Notes under the pieces: generated by a model
The model's database searches: none
Told to the model about the DNA's origin: nothing
Seen by the model: only the letters and a program-made list of their open reading frames with translations
Made by a program: the position numbers and the translations under genes
Shown here: in pieces, positions 42,854 through 52,371 of the stretch
Layout of the letters: every line of letters begins with the position of its first letter
How positions within the stretch are numbered: position 1 is the first letter of the stretch
Assembly: GCF_963664135.1 (NCBI RefSeq)
Contig: NZ_OY760905.1
Span: 1,824,736 to 1,888,735 of the forward strand
Direction of reading: 5' to 3'
Length of the DNA stretch: 64,000 bases
From: an uncultured Acetobacterium sp.
Lineage (GTDB): Bacteria > Bacillota > Clostridia > Eubacteriales > Eubacteriaceae

Positions 42854-42884
42854 AGTATAATCCCCCCAGTTCACTTTTAGTCAA
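42854..42884 (-). promoter_or_regulatory. MerR-type promoter with 19-bp spacer
   Basis: On the minus strand TTGACT and TATACT are 19 bases apart, the stretched spacing that MerR activators correct by DNA distortion. The spacer contains a GTGAAC-type half and G6. The predicted start of transcription falls within a few bases of the ATA codon. The ~300 bases beyond it to the DUF305 gene carry only a degenerate repeat and a terminator. Confidence 0.75.
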
Positions 42885-43017
42885 AACATACAGTAGTACG
42901 TTGTGTTGGTTAATTATATCGAGAATTACTTAAATCTAGATATAAAATCTTATTGAATTAACCTAATGAGACTGAGCGACGCAGCAATAGAACGATTTAT
43001 CCGCAGCTTCATTTAGG

Positions 43018-43037
43018 AGCCCAAGGGAACGGTTGCC
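43018..43037 (+). repeat. GGGGACGG-like repeat, degenerate
   Basis: AGCCCAAGGGAACGGTTGCC; core changed to GGGAACGG. Confidence 0.45.
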
Positions 43038-43085
43038 AGGCCTATCTACTTATCCTAATAACTCAAAACGATCATTTATTGACAT

Positions 43086-43115
43086 ACAAAAAGCCATTTT
43101 TCAATGGCTTTTTGT
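43086..43115 (-). terminator. Bidirectional terminator downstream of the DUF305 gene
   Basis: ACAAAAAGCCATT/AATGGCTTTTTGT, a perfect 13-bp stem with T runs on both strands. Confidence 0.85.
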
Positions 43116-43192
43116 CTTGCGGCTTTAGTAATTCGATTTGATAGATATTCTCAATCATTTTAACGGTCAGTAGTTAGTCGTGCTGCATCCGC

Positions 43193-43825
43193 TTAGAACC
43201 ATTCGGACAACCAATTTCGCATCATAAAAATTTCATTTCGTTGGGTGTTTCGGATGGTTTCGGCAAAAGGAATAATTTCCGAATGTTTATCCAACCCGCT
43301 GGTGATCAGCTGTTGAGACATCATCACCGCGTCCATATGATGGAAAATCATATCTTGGAGGAAAGCCTGATCCAGTTCATCGCTCTGAAGACCGCTAAGA
43401 TCCCGCATCATTGGCTGGTAATTAATCGAATGATTTTCATTGGGATACCAAGTATTAAGCCAGATCTTCATTTGTTCAATTTCGGCACTCTGGGTTTTAA
43501 TAATATCATCCGCAAATTTTTTCATTTCTTCACGCTGAGTATTCATTTTCAGAATGTTGGCTGAAGACACGGCTTCCTCGTGATGCGCTATCATATGCAC
43601 CAAATAATCATGTTCACTTTCAATCGATTCATTCATCATTCCCGAGTCCATCATCTCAGAATTCATCATTCCGGAACCCATCATCCATCCCGATCCATTT
43701 TTAAGATTTTGTTGAGCTGCGCTGTTATTTGTTAACAAAAAGATGATATAGGCCATCATCCCAAACAGAATCAGCAGTACCGCGGCAAACGTTACCCCAA
43801 GTATCACGATTGTTGTCTTTTTCAT
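43193..43825 (-). CDS. DUF305 membrane-anchored Met/His-rich protein
   Basis: A ~210-residue exported protein with one N-terminal transmembrane anchor. A Met-rich linker (WMMGSGMMNSEMMDSGMMN) suggests copper or other soft-metal binding. Two DUF305 halves follow, each with the hallmark histidine pair: LVHMIAHHEEAV near residue 75 and LQDMIFHHMDAVMMSQ near 160. The start was set at MKKTT because GAAGG is positioned there. The family is linked to metal homeostasis, but the specific metal is not established. It stands alone between terminators. Confidence 0.85.
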   Translation of the reverse strand: MKKTTIVILGVTFAAVLLILFGMMAYIIFLLTNNSAAQQNLKNGSGWMMGSGMMNSEMMDSGMMNESIESEHDYLVHMIAHHEEAVSSANILKMNTQREEMKKFADDIIKTQSAEIEQMKIWLNTWYPNENHSINYQPMMRDLSGLQSDELDQAFLQDMIFHHMDAVMMSQQLITSGLDKHSEIIPFAETIRNTQRNEIFMMRNWLSEWF

Positions 43826-44045
43826 AATAGATACCTTCACTTTCAGACTAAATCATTCCAGCGGCAGCATTTTAAATCAGATCGTTGAAACTTTAATCTT
43901 GTTTATATAGTCTATCATGTTTAAAGATGCTTGGATGTGACTGTATCACATTCGATAATCTTTAAGACCGGTTACAGTTTTTGTCTGTTTGATAAATGGT
44001 GCCTGCCGCTAGACGATAAGAGGGACTTCATTTGATTATCCCTCA

Positions 44046-44074
44046 GACGAAGTGGGAGGGGCGTTTCGCACGTT
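44046..44074 (+). repeat. GGGGCG repeat (GACG/CGTT arms), degenerate
   Basis: GACGAAGTGGGAGGGGCGTT then TCGCACGTT. The ~130 bases up to mutM carry no other feature. Confidence 0.5.
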
Positions 44075-44204
44075 ATATTTCTTTTTTATTTGCAGCGATG
44101 GTTTTAGTTGGTGTATACTCAGGGTAGATACCGCAAGAAACCGTCTCAAATTATATTATTAAATTAACAGCTAAAATTTAAATCCATTAAAGCAGGTGAA
44201 TCTT

Positions 44205-45017
44205 ATGCCAGAACTACCAGAAGTCGAAACCGTTCGCCGAACGTTAAAAAACTTTATTATTGGCAAAGAAATCAAGGCGATCCAGGTTCATTACGATAAG
44301 ATCGTCGCCGGGGATACACATAATTTTGTGACCTCATTAACAGGACAAACCATTCGCGATATTGATCGGGTGGGAAAATATTTAATCTTTATTTTGGATC
44401 GCGATGCATTTATTTCACATTTACGGATGGAAGGCAAGTACACGATTACCGATGCTTCAAAACCGCTTAATAAGCATGAGCATCTTAGTTTTGTCTTTCG
44501 TGATGGCACTGAATTACGTTATCAGGACACCCGTAAATTTGGGCGTGTAGAACTGGTAAACAAAGACACCTATCGTCAGGATTTACCGCTTTGCAAGCTG
44601 GGGCCTGAACCCTGGGACGCTGATCCTAAAGCGGTCTATGCAAAAATTCATAAGAGCAGTCTACCGATTAAAACCCTGTTGTTAGATCAACGGATTATGA
44701 CCGGAATCGGCAATATTTATGCCAATGAAATCTGTTTTAGAATGAAACTGCATCCCGCCACCCCCGGGAAAAAAATCAGTAAAAAGCGGGTAGTCGAATT
44801 AGTAACCATATCAAAAGAAATATTGGAGCAAGCCATTGCCCAGGGTGGAACGACGATTTACTCGTTTGACGCCAATGGCATTACTGGGCTTTTTCAAGTT
44901 CAGTTAGCCGTCCATATGCAAAAAGTATGTTCGGTCTGCAATGGCCCAATCACCAAAGAAATGGTTCGGGGCAGAGGGACTTATTATTGTCAAGCGTGCC
45001 AGAAAAAAAGAGGCTAA
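44205..45017 (+). CDS. mutM: Formamidopyrimidine-DNA glycosylase
   Basis: A 270-residue bifunctional DNA glycosylase/AP lyase removing 8-oxoguanine and related lesions. The N-terminal PELPEVETVRR provides the catalytic proline after Met removal and the glutamate; DQRIMTGIGNIYANE is the helix-two-turn-helix; CSVCNGPITKEMVRGRGTYYC closes a C4 zinc finger with CQAC. The start is the ATG at MPELPE, supported by GCAGGTG and by the requirement for an N-terminal proline; an ATG three codons earlier was rejected. It has its own terminator. Confidence 0.95.
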   Translation: MPELPEVETVRRTLKNFIIGKEIKAIQVHYDKIVAGDTHNFVTSLTGQTIRDIDRVGKYLIFILDRDAFISHLRMEGKYTITDASKPLNKHEHLSFVFRDGTELRYQDTRKFGRVELVNKDTYRQDLPLCKLGPEPWDADPKAVYAKIHKSSLPIKTLLLDQRIMTGIGNIYANEICFRMKLHPATPGKKISKKRVVELVTISKEILEQAIAQGGTTIYSFDANGITGLFQVQLAVHMQKVCSVCNGPITKEMVRGRGTYYCQACQKKRG

Positions 45018-45044
45018 GTTTTTCCGATAGCTGCTAACTAACTC

Positions 45045-45083
45045 AGAGAGAGACGATTCTTTCCACCCGAATCGTCCCTCTCT
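45045..45083. terminator. Terminator between mutM and the GtrII-like gene
   Basis: AGAGAGAGACGATTC with GAATCGTCCCTCTCT (one mismatch) around 9 bases, lying between convergent genes. Confidence 0.75.
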
Positions 45084-45091
45084 GCTTGATT

Positions 45092-46750
45092 TTAATTTAA
45101 TTTTACCTGGTTGGCAAATTTATCTGAGACTCCAAAATTGACAACAATGAATTTATCGGTTTCAAAAATCGAGCCTTTTTTCGGCCACACCGGCTTATCT
45201 TTTACCAGTGTGTAGGCCTCTTCTCGCATATCATAATTATCGGCTTTGAAATCATACCCCAGGTCTTTAAAAAACTTATGGGCTTCAGAAACATTGTTTT
45301 CGAAATTCCAGCCGACAGCCCAGTCTAAAAAACTATCGCCGTTGGTTTGGACATATTTGTACGCATATTTGCCTTCGGGGACAATCCCGGTCAGGTTCAT
45401 ATAAAGTGTCCCGGCCAGACTGGTTTTTTCTGCAGAGGTATACTGGTTGATATTATCTGACAGTTTGTAATCGCCCAGGAAAACCACCGGTTTATCCAAA
45501 TAATCATAATTTGACCGTATTTCCGCGGCAACCTGGTTGACCACGTTGACCTCTTCCTCATACCGCATATAATCGACATAAAACCATTTGTTGATATCAT
45601 TTACCTGCCAAATAAGACCGATGCAAAGCAACACAACAATGGTTTTTTTTATTTCTATTCTGATTTTGCTCTCTTCAACAGATTGCAATACCAACATGAA
45701 AACAAAGGCAATAAAAACACTAAAAGCGGTGCACGCCCGGTATGGTGTTTCAATTCCCTGCAGGATGGTCAAAGAAAAGATGCTCACGATGCTTCCTAAA
45801 TATAAAGCCACAATTGTTAATGACCGATGTTTGATTCCCTGCCGAACCATTAAAAAAAATGTTACGCCGATTGCGATCAGCAAAATGGTAATTGGCAGAT
45901 AGACCAAGGCATTGTAAAAAAAGCTCACGGTAACACCCTTAATCAACTTTGGCAGGTTTTCCATGATTCCCTGATCCCAATGAATTTCCTTCGATGCATT
46001 GGTGCTGGTTCCCAGGTGAAACATCAGCTTTAAAATCATATCAATCACCAGTCGCAGCGCGATGCCGCCGATTAATGGGATCACATAATAGATGCCCCGT
46101 TTAAAGGTGTCTTTAATGTTTCGGCTATCATCACTGTATAAAAACCGCAAGATCAAAATGGCAAAAATCCCGAACAGATAGACCACTGCAAACGATTCAT
46201 ACAAGGATAAGGTCAACGCGATCAAAAAGGATGGCACGAGGTAGGGGGACGGTTTGTTGAGGTTTTTGGTGTCGCTTGACATCATAAACATCATAAACAA
46301 AATAACCGGGATCATCGCATGTCCCAGGCTAGTCTCGAAATCAGACCCCATATAAATAAAGATTTCATTAATTAACGGATAGGAAACAAAAAAGCAGGCA
46401 AAAAATACATATCCCAATGATTTTAATTGATTGCCGGAAACCTTCTTGAATAATGAACACCACAATACCGCTGCGGCAATCAGGCACAGGATCGCGAAAA
46501 AGTCCAGCACGAAGGGCCTGAAGTTATAAATTCCCAATATTTTATCGATCAATACCTGAAAAAAACGCCCCTGTGTCAGTAACTCGTTCTGCCGGTAATA
46601 ATAATCCATCGCCGTATCATCCACACTGATCGTTGGATGCGTTAATGTAAATCCGAAGCTCATGATTGTTACCAGCAGCAAGGGAACTATATACCATCTG
46701 CTATTCAGAAAATATTTTGCGTTTTCTTTTAATTCTTTCAGGTTAACCAT
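45092..46750 (-). CDS. GtrII-like glucosyltransferase-domain membrane protein
   Basis: A ~552-residue polytopic membrane protein with about eleven helices and a C-terminal extracytoplasmic domain of ~170 residues. The early loop after helix 1 contains SVDDTAMDYYYR, the DD acidic pair characteristic of Glucos_trans_II/GtrII proteins, which transfer sugars from undecaprenyl-linked donors to surface glycans. ETSLGHAMIPV and LYESFAVVYLFG are other recognisable positions. The start was placed at MVNLKELK, since GGAGA precedes it; a start four codons upstream is possible. No other glycan gene is adjacent. Confidence 0.75.
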   Translation of the reverse strand: MVNLKELKENAKYFLNSRWYIVPLLLVTIMSFGFTLTHPTISVDDTAMDYYYRQNELLTQGRFFQVLIDKILGIYNFRPFVLDFFAILCLIAAAVLWCSLFKKVSGNQLKSLGYVFFACFFVSYPLINEIFIYMGSDFETSLGHAMIPVILFMMFMMSSDTKNLNKPSPYLVPSFLIALTLSLYESFAVVYLFGIFAILILRFLYSDDSRNIKDTFKRGIYYVIPLIGGIALRLVIDMILKLMFHLGTSTNASKEIHWDQGIMENLPKLIKGVTVSFFYNALVYLPITILLIAIGVTFFLMVRQGIKHRSLTIVALYLGSIVSIFSLTILQGIETPYRACTAFSVFIAFVFMLVLQSVEESKIRIEIKKTIVVLLCIGLIWQVNDINKWFYVDYMRYEEEVNVVNQVAAEIRSNYDYLDKPVVFLGDYKLSDNINQYTSAEKTSLAGTLYMNLTGIVPEGKYAYKYVQTNGDSFLDWAVGWNFENNVSEAHKFFKDLGYDFKADNYDMREEAYTLVKDKPVWPKKGSIFETDKFIVVNFGVSDKFANQVKLN

Positions 46751-46858
46751 CGTTGTCTCCATTTTAAATTTCTTTTTGAATAGTACTACGTCGATTTATC
46801 CTTGTCAATCACTATTTGAATTTCCTGTTGTGCAGCAACTAAATTATCCCTGCGTTAA

Positions 46859-46883
46859 ACGTCCGGATAAGTTTCGTTTGTCA
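46859..46883 (+). repeat. Degenerate GGGGACG-type repeat
   Basis: ACGTCCGGATAAGTTTCGTT then TGTCA; only the right half is recognisable. Confidence 0.35.
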
Positions 46884-46958
46884 TCTTCCTTTTGGATGCC
46901 GCATTGATTGCTCGCCGACATTATATAATCGGATTTTATTTTCGACAGCACACTTTTC

Positions 46959-47348
46959 TTAAAATATGGTTATCAGATAAATTGCTGCGATGATCAGCAC
47001 GATAATACTGTTCCATTTAAAAAAATTAATATCAGATAAATCATACACTTCTTTTTTATTAATAATCATTAAATTGTATATTCCCCCACCGGCGACGATT
47101 AATATAATGATCAACGACATTGGTCCCATGGTCGCATAAGAGTCCAAAATTACCAATAAAGCAATGAGAACATATAATATCCCCCAAACATTAAACTGAT
47201 CTTTAAATCTTTTTGCCATTGGTCCTTGCAGAACATTCCCAGCCAATTGCTTTTTATATTGCAAATGAAAAACGAAGGACAGAACGCCCACCACAAGGCT
47301 TAATAATGGAATAATAATTTTCAAAAGCTGGTTCCCGGTAAAACTCAT
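46959..47348 (-). CDS. Uncharacterised membrane protein, four helices
   Basis: A 129-residue protein with four predicted helices (IIIPLLSLVVGVLSFVFHL, WGILYVLIALLVILDSYA, PMSLIIILIVAGGGIYNLMI, WNSIIVLIIAAIYLITIF). No conserved motif is recognised. AGAGGGG precedes the ATG. It lies downstream of nothing on its strand and is probably monocistronic. I cannot suggest a function; its size and topology resemble small membrane chaperone-like or stress proteins only superficially. Confidence 0.65.
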   Translation of the reverse strand: MSFTGNQLLKIIIPLLSLVVGVLSFVFHLQYKKQLAGNVLQGPMAKRFKDQFNVWGILYVLIALLVILDSYATMGPMSLIIILIVAGGGIYNLMIINKKEVYDLSDINFFKWNSIIVLIIAAIYLITIF

Positions 47349-47627
47349 TTTATAACCCCTCTTCTATCTGTTTGTCAAAACTATTTTAAAATCCTTTTCT
47401 TGATTATAATACATTTGAATTAATCACACAACTCACCGATATTCCAGCCAGAATAGACGCCGGTGTTTAACCGGAAAGTCCAAAACGACTTGATTCGATT
47501 AAAACAGTTATGAAACTTCGAGTTCGACAATTTACAACAGCTCGAGGGGAATTGAATACCAAAAAAAATAATAACATGATAAAATGCTCTCAATGTAGGA
47601 ATAGTAATTATTTCAGGGGAGAGCGAC

Positions 47628-49303
47628 ATGAATAATGATGGTGCCTTTCACTTTTCAAAAGAGCATAAAGAAGCATATGAGATGCTTCCAACACCACTTG
47701 GCATATACCAGCTAATTGACTGTAAAGTCGTTACGTTGTTAGTATCGGATTGATTGTGTGATCTGATGGGTAAGGAAAGAAGCCTGCTCATGGATCATTT
47801 TAACAACGATATGTTTGGCAATGTCCATCCCGACGATGCTGAAATGCTGGCAAGACTTGGCTATCGTTTTGCGACAAAGCGGGATTCCTACGATATCACC
47901 TACCGGACCAGGTTGTATGGTCGGAATGAATACCGCTATGTACACGCCGTTGGACAATTTCGCCAGATGGACGATGACATCTTTCTGGCCTTTCTTGAAT
48001 ATACCGATATCACGGATTCCGAGCAGCAATTAATCCAGACCTTACAGGCGTTTGACTCGCCCAAAGCCCGATTCTTCGACGAAAATATGGGTGCTATGGT
48101 TGTTGTCTCAAGCGAAAAAAAACAACTACTTTACTTTAACAAGGCTGTTTGCCGAATGCTTTCACCTAAAGTAAACTATGACAGTGGTATGACGTTTCAG
48201 CAATATTTTTATAGTCGTCTTCCTGATGCGATGAACGGTCTCTTTGATCGGGTTGATATGGGCCCGAAAGTGATTGCGGAACCTTATACCCGCTGAGATC
48301 TGGAAGTAAATGCAATTTCTTCAACTTGGAATGATGAACCAGCTTATGTTGTTTATTTTTATGAACGTCTTGCCAGCAGTCAGGTCGTCAATCAAGACAA
48401 CGCACTTCGACATAAACGGATGGCTTTCAACAGCCTCATGTTTTCGGGAAGTAAGAACGAACTTGCCTACTATCTGAATGGGTACAAGGGCTATCGCGTT
48501 TGGAATTTAACGCGAAATGAACTGATTCTTAACGAAGGAAATGCTTTCATTGGTGGTGACAAAAACACCGGAAAAACCTTTGATCATTATATGAACACGC
48601 TCTATCGAATGTCAGCTACCAAAGAAAACGAGAAAAAGAACTGAAAGAAGCTAATTATAAGGTTCAGATGGCCAATAAGGATCTTCATGAAGCCGTTCGT
48701 GCTGAACACGAAAAAGTCGAGAGCATTTTGCTTCAAACGATTTTATCGGTCAATAATGCGTTGGATGCACGCGATGAATATACCTGCCGACACTCGGAAC
48801 GGGTGTCGGAGTATTCTGCCGAAGTGGCCAGACGACTGGGTTGGACAGCTAAAAAGGTAGCGAATCTCTATAATATTGCGCTCGTTCATGATATTGGTAA
48901 AATTGGCATTCCTGATGCATTATTGTTAAAACCATCCACCCTGACCGAGAGTGAATATGAACAATTAAAAAAACATGTCGAAATTGGAGGTGTTATCCTA
49001 AAGGATTTTACCGCCATTGATAAAGTGTCTGAAGGTGCCCTTTATCACCATGAGCGCTACGATGGTGCTGGATATACCCGCGGTTTGAGCGGCGAAGCGA
49101 TTCCAATTGAAGCAAGAATTATTGGAGTTGCCGACGCCGTCGATGCGATGAATAGTACCAGACCTTACCGTGAACGACAAAGTAAGCGTTATATTATTGA
49201 TGAGCTTAACAATGGTCGCGGAACCCAGTTTGATCCACTGCTTGTTGATATCATGCTGGAAATGATAACTGATGGTTTGCTTGATCCGAGTGATTTGCTT
49301 TAG
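47628..49303 (+). pseudogene. PAS/HD-GYP phosphodiesterase-type protein, broken at three places
   Basis: The reading frame starts MNNDGAFHFSKEHKEAYEML after GGGGAGAG. A TGA (47751-47753) replaces a glycine codon in VTLLVSDGLC, a second TGA (48294-48296) follows EPYTR, and a frameshift in an A-rich run near 48625 separates RMSATKEN from RELKEANYK-like sequence. The ~200-residue C-terminus is a full HD-GYP domain (VHDIGKIGIPD, YHHERYDGAGY, RIIGVADAVDAM). The 211-codon C-terminal frame could be expressed separately, but there is no ribosome site. Multiple lesions indicate a pseudogene. Confidence 0.85.
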
Positions 49304-49419
49304 TCTGTTTTGGGCGTTATCGACGGTTAACGCCCTTCTTTCATCAAAACGGATGTTACTCCAATCAAGGCTTTCATGATCACTACACTTCTTATGTTTA
49401 CTTATTTATATTTGTCTAT

Positions 49420-51360
49420 TTATATTTTACTTACATTTACCCGGGTTTCATAGTAAGGAGTTCCGTTTCCGACTTTTGTCACCAATCCCCGAGTCAGGAC
49501 ATTCACATTACGTCCGGCCTGTCCCCGTCCGCCCCGATAAATCACCACCAAATCATCTCTCTGGTCGGGCACAAAACTGGCGATACAATGGATGCTGCCA
49601 AGCTGATTTTCAACGCGGCATTCTTCGCCGTCGATTAACCCCAGCGTCAGTGCTTTTTGGGTATTGATCTTAACCGCCAGCAGTTTCGTCTGACTTTCTA
49701 AGGTCACTTCCGAACAAATCCACTCTCGGGGAGCCACTGACATCAGCTGGAATTGATAGTCCTGATCCCATCGGGCGGAATGCTCAAAGGTTGTCATCAA
49801 TTGAAACTTTCCCGTTTCGGTGGGAAAAACCTTGTCCCGATAAGGCACGGCGGGTGCGTCGGGATTATTGACGCCCAGCCGAAAAATTTCTGCCAGTGAA
49901 ACACCTTTTTCCAATGATGGCCGCATGATGATTTCCAGCCATTCATCCAATGATTTGACATAACAATCCGCAAAATCAAATCGGCTTCCCAATTCCATAA
50001 AAATGTCAAAATCAGATTTGCATGCTCCTACCGGTGGGATCGCTGGGTTCAGCGGTCCGATAAAATCATGACCATAAGCGGCAATGATATCTTTTTCTTC
50101 TAAAAAAGTAGTCACGGGCAGAAAAATATCCGCCAGAATTCCAGTATCATCCAGAAAATGACCGGCGACCACCAGAAATGGTATTTTTTCAAGTGCCTTT
50201 TGGGTGACATTTGCATCCGGCACCATCGCAACGGGATTGCCAGCCGTAATAAATGCCAGCTCAATGGCCGGGTCTGCGGCTAACAACTCATGCCCGATTA
50301 ATTGCATAAAGAATTTTCGCCGTGTCGGTGGTTGCAGTTCATCTCCCCAGATACGCCAGTCATAGGGGGCATACTCTTCAAATCCCTGACTAACCCCACC
50401 ACCTGAGATGCCAATGGAACCAGCCACTGCGCCCAGGGCATCAATTGAGCGCATCGTCGTGTGGGCATATTCCCAGCGATGCAAGCCCCATCCTAAAACA
50501 AAAGCGCTCGGCTTTTGGGTCATTAAAACTATGGCCATTTTTTCAATTTCTGCCACACTAACATCACACATTGCCGCATATTCAGCCACCGAATGGGCAT
50601 ACACCAGTTTTTTATATTCCGGATAATTGATGCAGTGCTGTTCCAGAAAGGCTTGATCTTCAGCCCCCGCCTCGTGGATTAGTCGGGACAAAGCCATGGC
50701 CAGGCAAGCATCCGTGCCTGGCTTGGGTTTCACATGCATGGTGCAAAGTGGCGCTGTCTCGGTATTAACCGGATCAATTAAGATCACCTCGCCCCCTCTT
50801 TTTTTGATCGCTTTCATGTATGGCAGAATATTAACCCCCGTTGCCAGCGGATTTCGCCCCCATAAAATCATCGACTGACTATTATGATAGTCCCGGATAT
50901 CATGAGAAATCCGATTGCCAAAATCCAGATCCTGAGAGCCTTGCCCAGCGCCACCACAAATGGTGCCTTTCGTAATGGTCGTTTTGCCAAGCAAATTAAA
51001 AAAGCGGCGGTTAACCAATTTCAAAGCCGAGCGTTCGCCAAATCCCTGATAATATAGAATCGCTTCCGGCGACTTTTCGCGACAGATTGTCTTGATTCTT
51101 TCAGCAATTTCATCCAGCGCTTCGCCCCAGGAGATTTTTTCGAACTGACCATTTATTTTCTTTAGCGGATAGAGCACCCGTTCCGAATGATACAGCCGAT
51201 CAATGAAGCGCGAACACTTGATACAGGACCGGCCCTGATTAATCGGATGCTCTTTGTTACCAACCAATTTTACGATTTTCCCGTCTTTAACATGCGCCAG
51301 TAACCCACAGGTGTTGGGGCAGTCTCTGGTACATGTTGTTACAACTGTTTTTTCTTCCAT
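49420..51360 (-). CDS. Molybdopterin oxidoreductase, single-subunit type
   Basis: A 646-residue DMSO-reductase superfamily enzyme that binds a bis-MGD cofactor. The N-terminal [4Fe-4S] motif is CTRDCPNTCGLL with a further Cys in GRSCIKCSRF. ITKGTICGGAGQGSQ places a Cys as the likely Mo/W ligand, and WGRNPLATG and IDPVNTETA are cofactor-binding strands. The family includes acetylene hydratase-like and unassigned reductases; no partner Fe-S or membrane subunit is encoded nearby, so it may act alone or with a soluble donor. There is no Tat signal, so it is cytosolic. AAAGGAG sits nine bases from the ATG. Confidence 0.88.
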   Translation of the reverse strand: MEEKTVVTTCTRDCPNTCGLLAHVKDGKIVKLVGNKEHPINQGRSCIKCSRFIDRLYHSERVLYPLKKINGQFEKISWGEALDEIAERIKTICREKSPEAILYYQGFGERSALKLVNRRFFNLLGKTTITKGTICGGAGQGSQDLDFGNRISHDIRDYHNSQSMILWGRNPLATGVNILPYMKAIKKRGGEVILIDPVNTETAPLCTMHVKPKPGTDACLAMALSRLIHEAGAEDQAFLEQHCINYPEYKKLVYAHSVAEYAAMCDVSVAEIEKMAIVLMTQKPSAFVLGWGLHRWEYAHTTMRSIDALGAVAGSIGISGGGVSQGFEEYAPYDWRIWGDELQPPTRRKFFMQLIGHELLAADPAIELAFITAGNPVAMVPDANVTQKALEKIPFLVVAGHFLDDTGILADIFLPVTTFLEEKDIIAAYGHDFIGPLNPAIPPVGACKSDFDIFMELGSRFDFADCYVKSLDEWLEIIMRPSLEKGVSLAEIFRLGVNNPDAPAVPYRDKVFPTETGKFQLMTTFEHSARWDQDYQFQLMSVAPREWICSEVTLESQTKLLAVKINTQKALTLGLIDGEECRVENQLGSIHCIASFVPDQRDDLVVIYRGGRGQAGRNVNVLTRGLVTKVGNGTPYYETRVNVSKI

Positions 51361-51725
51361 CAAGCCGATGCTCCTTTCTGTCAATCTCGATTATTTTAAA
51401 GCCAGGCCACCGCTTAAAACATGTGTGAGAACTAATTAGCACAAAAAAAATAAATCTGACAAGGGCAGACACCTTTGTCTAATTTATTGATTTGATAATA
51501 CTCCAAATCTTTCCGATTGTAAACTGCTTTATCAGCGATCTATGCGAACCCAAATGATTAGAACTTAAAAAGCCGGTTCCCTTTGATTTTATTTCAGTGC
51601 AAACACCTGTAGTTTAGCGCTGTTTTTTTCTGCAAAATGAATGATTCCAGGTTTTTCAAATTGCATAACGATTTAAATGACAACTTTCACCGGAATGGAT
51701 TGTAACAAAAAATGGAATTACATTA

Positions 51726-51754
51726 TTGACAAGCTAAATCGCTCCTGCTAATAT
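51726..51754 (+). promoter_or_regulatory. Sigma-70 promoter of the padR operon
   Basis: TTGACA and TAATAT are 17 bases apart; the -10 element lies inside the long palindrome. The ~360 bases between here and the molybdopterin gene show nothing else. Confidence 0.78.
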
Positions 51755-51779
51755 ATCATTATGATATATTAGCAGGAGC
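51741..51779. promoter_or_regulatory. Perfect 39-base palindromic operator upstream of padR
   Basis: Nineteen-base arms (GCTCCTGCTAATATATCAT and its exact complement) flank a single central T. It covers the -10 element and reaches the ribosome site, so a bound PadR dimer would block transcription and the folded RNA would hide the translation start. Confidence 0.88.
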
Positions 51780-51789
51780 AGGAGAACTT

Positions 51790-52371
51790 ATGAAAAAAGA
51801 TACCGGTAAAACAAAATACATCCTATTGGGATTGATGGCGAAACATCCACAAACTGGCTATTCAATCAAAAAATCAATTGAATACGAATTTCGGCATTTC
51901 TGGCAGGAAAGCTATGGACAAATTTATCCGACTTTGAAGATCCTCGTTGACCAAGGGTTTGCCGAAACTTCTGAAACGGAGGCGACCCCGAATGGACGGC
52001 GGACAATCACCTACACAATCACAGAAGAAGGCCAGACTGAACTGCGACGGTGGTTATCGGAAGTGCCGGATGTTGAAAAGTTGCGCTATGAAATTTTACT
52101 GAAAGTATCGTTTGGCACTACAACAGAACCGGAAATCATTGATCAGCATCTTGATGCATTCATCGCACGAAACGAAGCATCACTTGCTGAGATGGAAGTC
52201 TTTCTGACCGTTTTTAAAGATCTTGAAGTCCATCGGAATGACATATTGGGAAGCGAATTAACCGCACTTTGCGGTAAATACTTATATACGGCCATGAAAG
52301 ATTGGGCTGTGGAAGCGAAAAAAAAGATTTCAGATCAAAAGGAGTTACAAAATGAAACAAAAAATCCGTAA
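51790..52371 (+). CDS. PadR-family repressor
   Basis: A 193-residue winged-helix regulator. YILLGLMAKHPQTGYSIKK is the first helix pair with the family's GYxI pattern, GQIYPTLKILVDQGF the recognition helix and NGRRTITYTITEEGQTEL the wing. The C-terminal ~80 residues are a Vir_act_alpha_C-type helical dimerisation domain. The gene overlaps the next frame by 20 bases. The 39-base palindrome directly upstream is its likely autoregulatory operator. The downstream ferredoxin membrane protein is co-regulated; the inducer is unknown. Confidence 0.92.
   Translation: MKKDTGKTKYILLGLMAKHPQTGYSIKKSIEYEFRHFWQESYGQIYPTLKILVDQGFAETSETEATPNGRRTITYTITEEGQTELRRWLSEVPDVEKLRYEILLKVSFGTTTEPEIIDQHLDAFIARNEASLAEMEVFLTVFKDLEVHRNDILGSELTALCGKYLYTAMKDWAVEAKKKISDQKELQNETKNP

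Noticed and set aside
47754-48296. The 180-codon frame as an independent PAS protein
   Set aside because: It begins one codon after a TGA in a frame that continues from an upstream start, and its sequence is contiguous with the HD-GYP gene.
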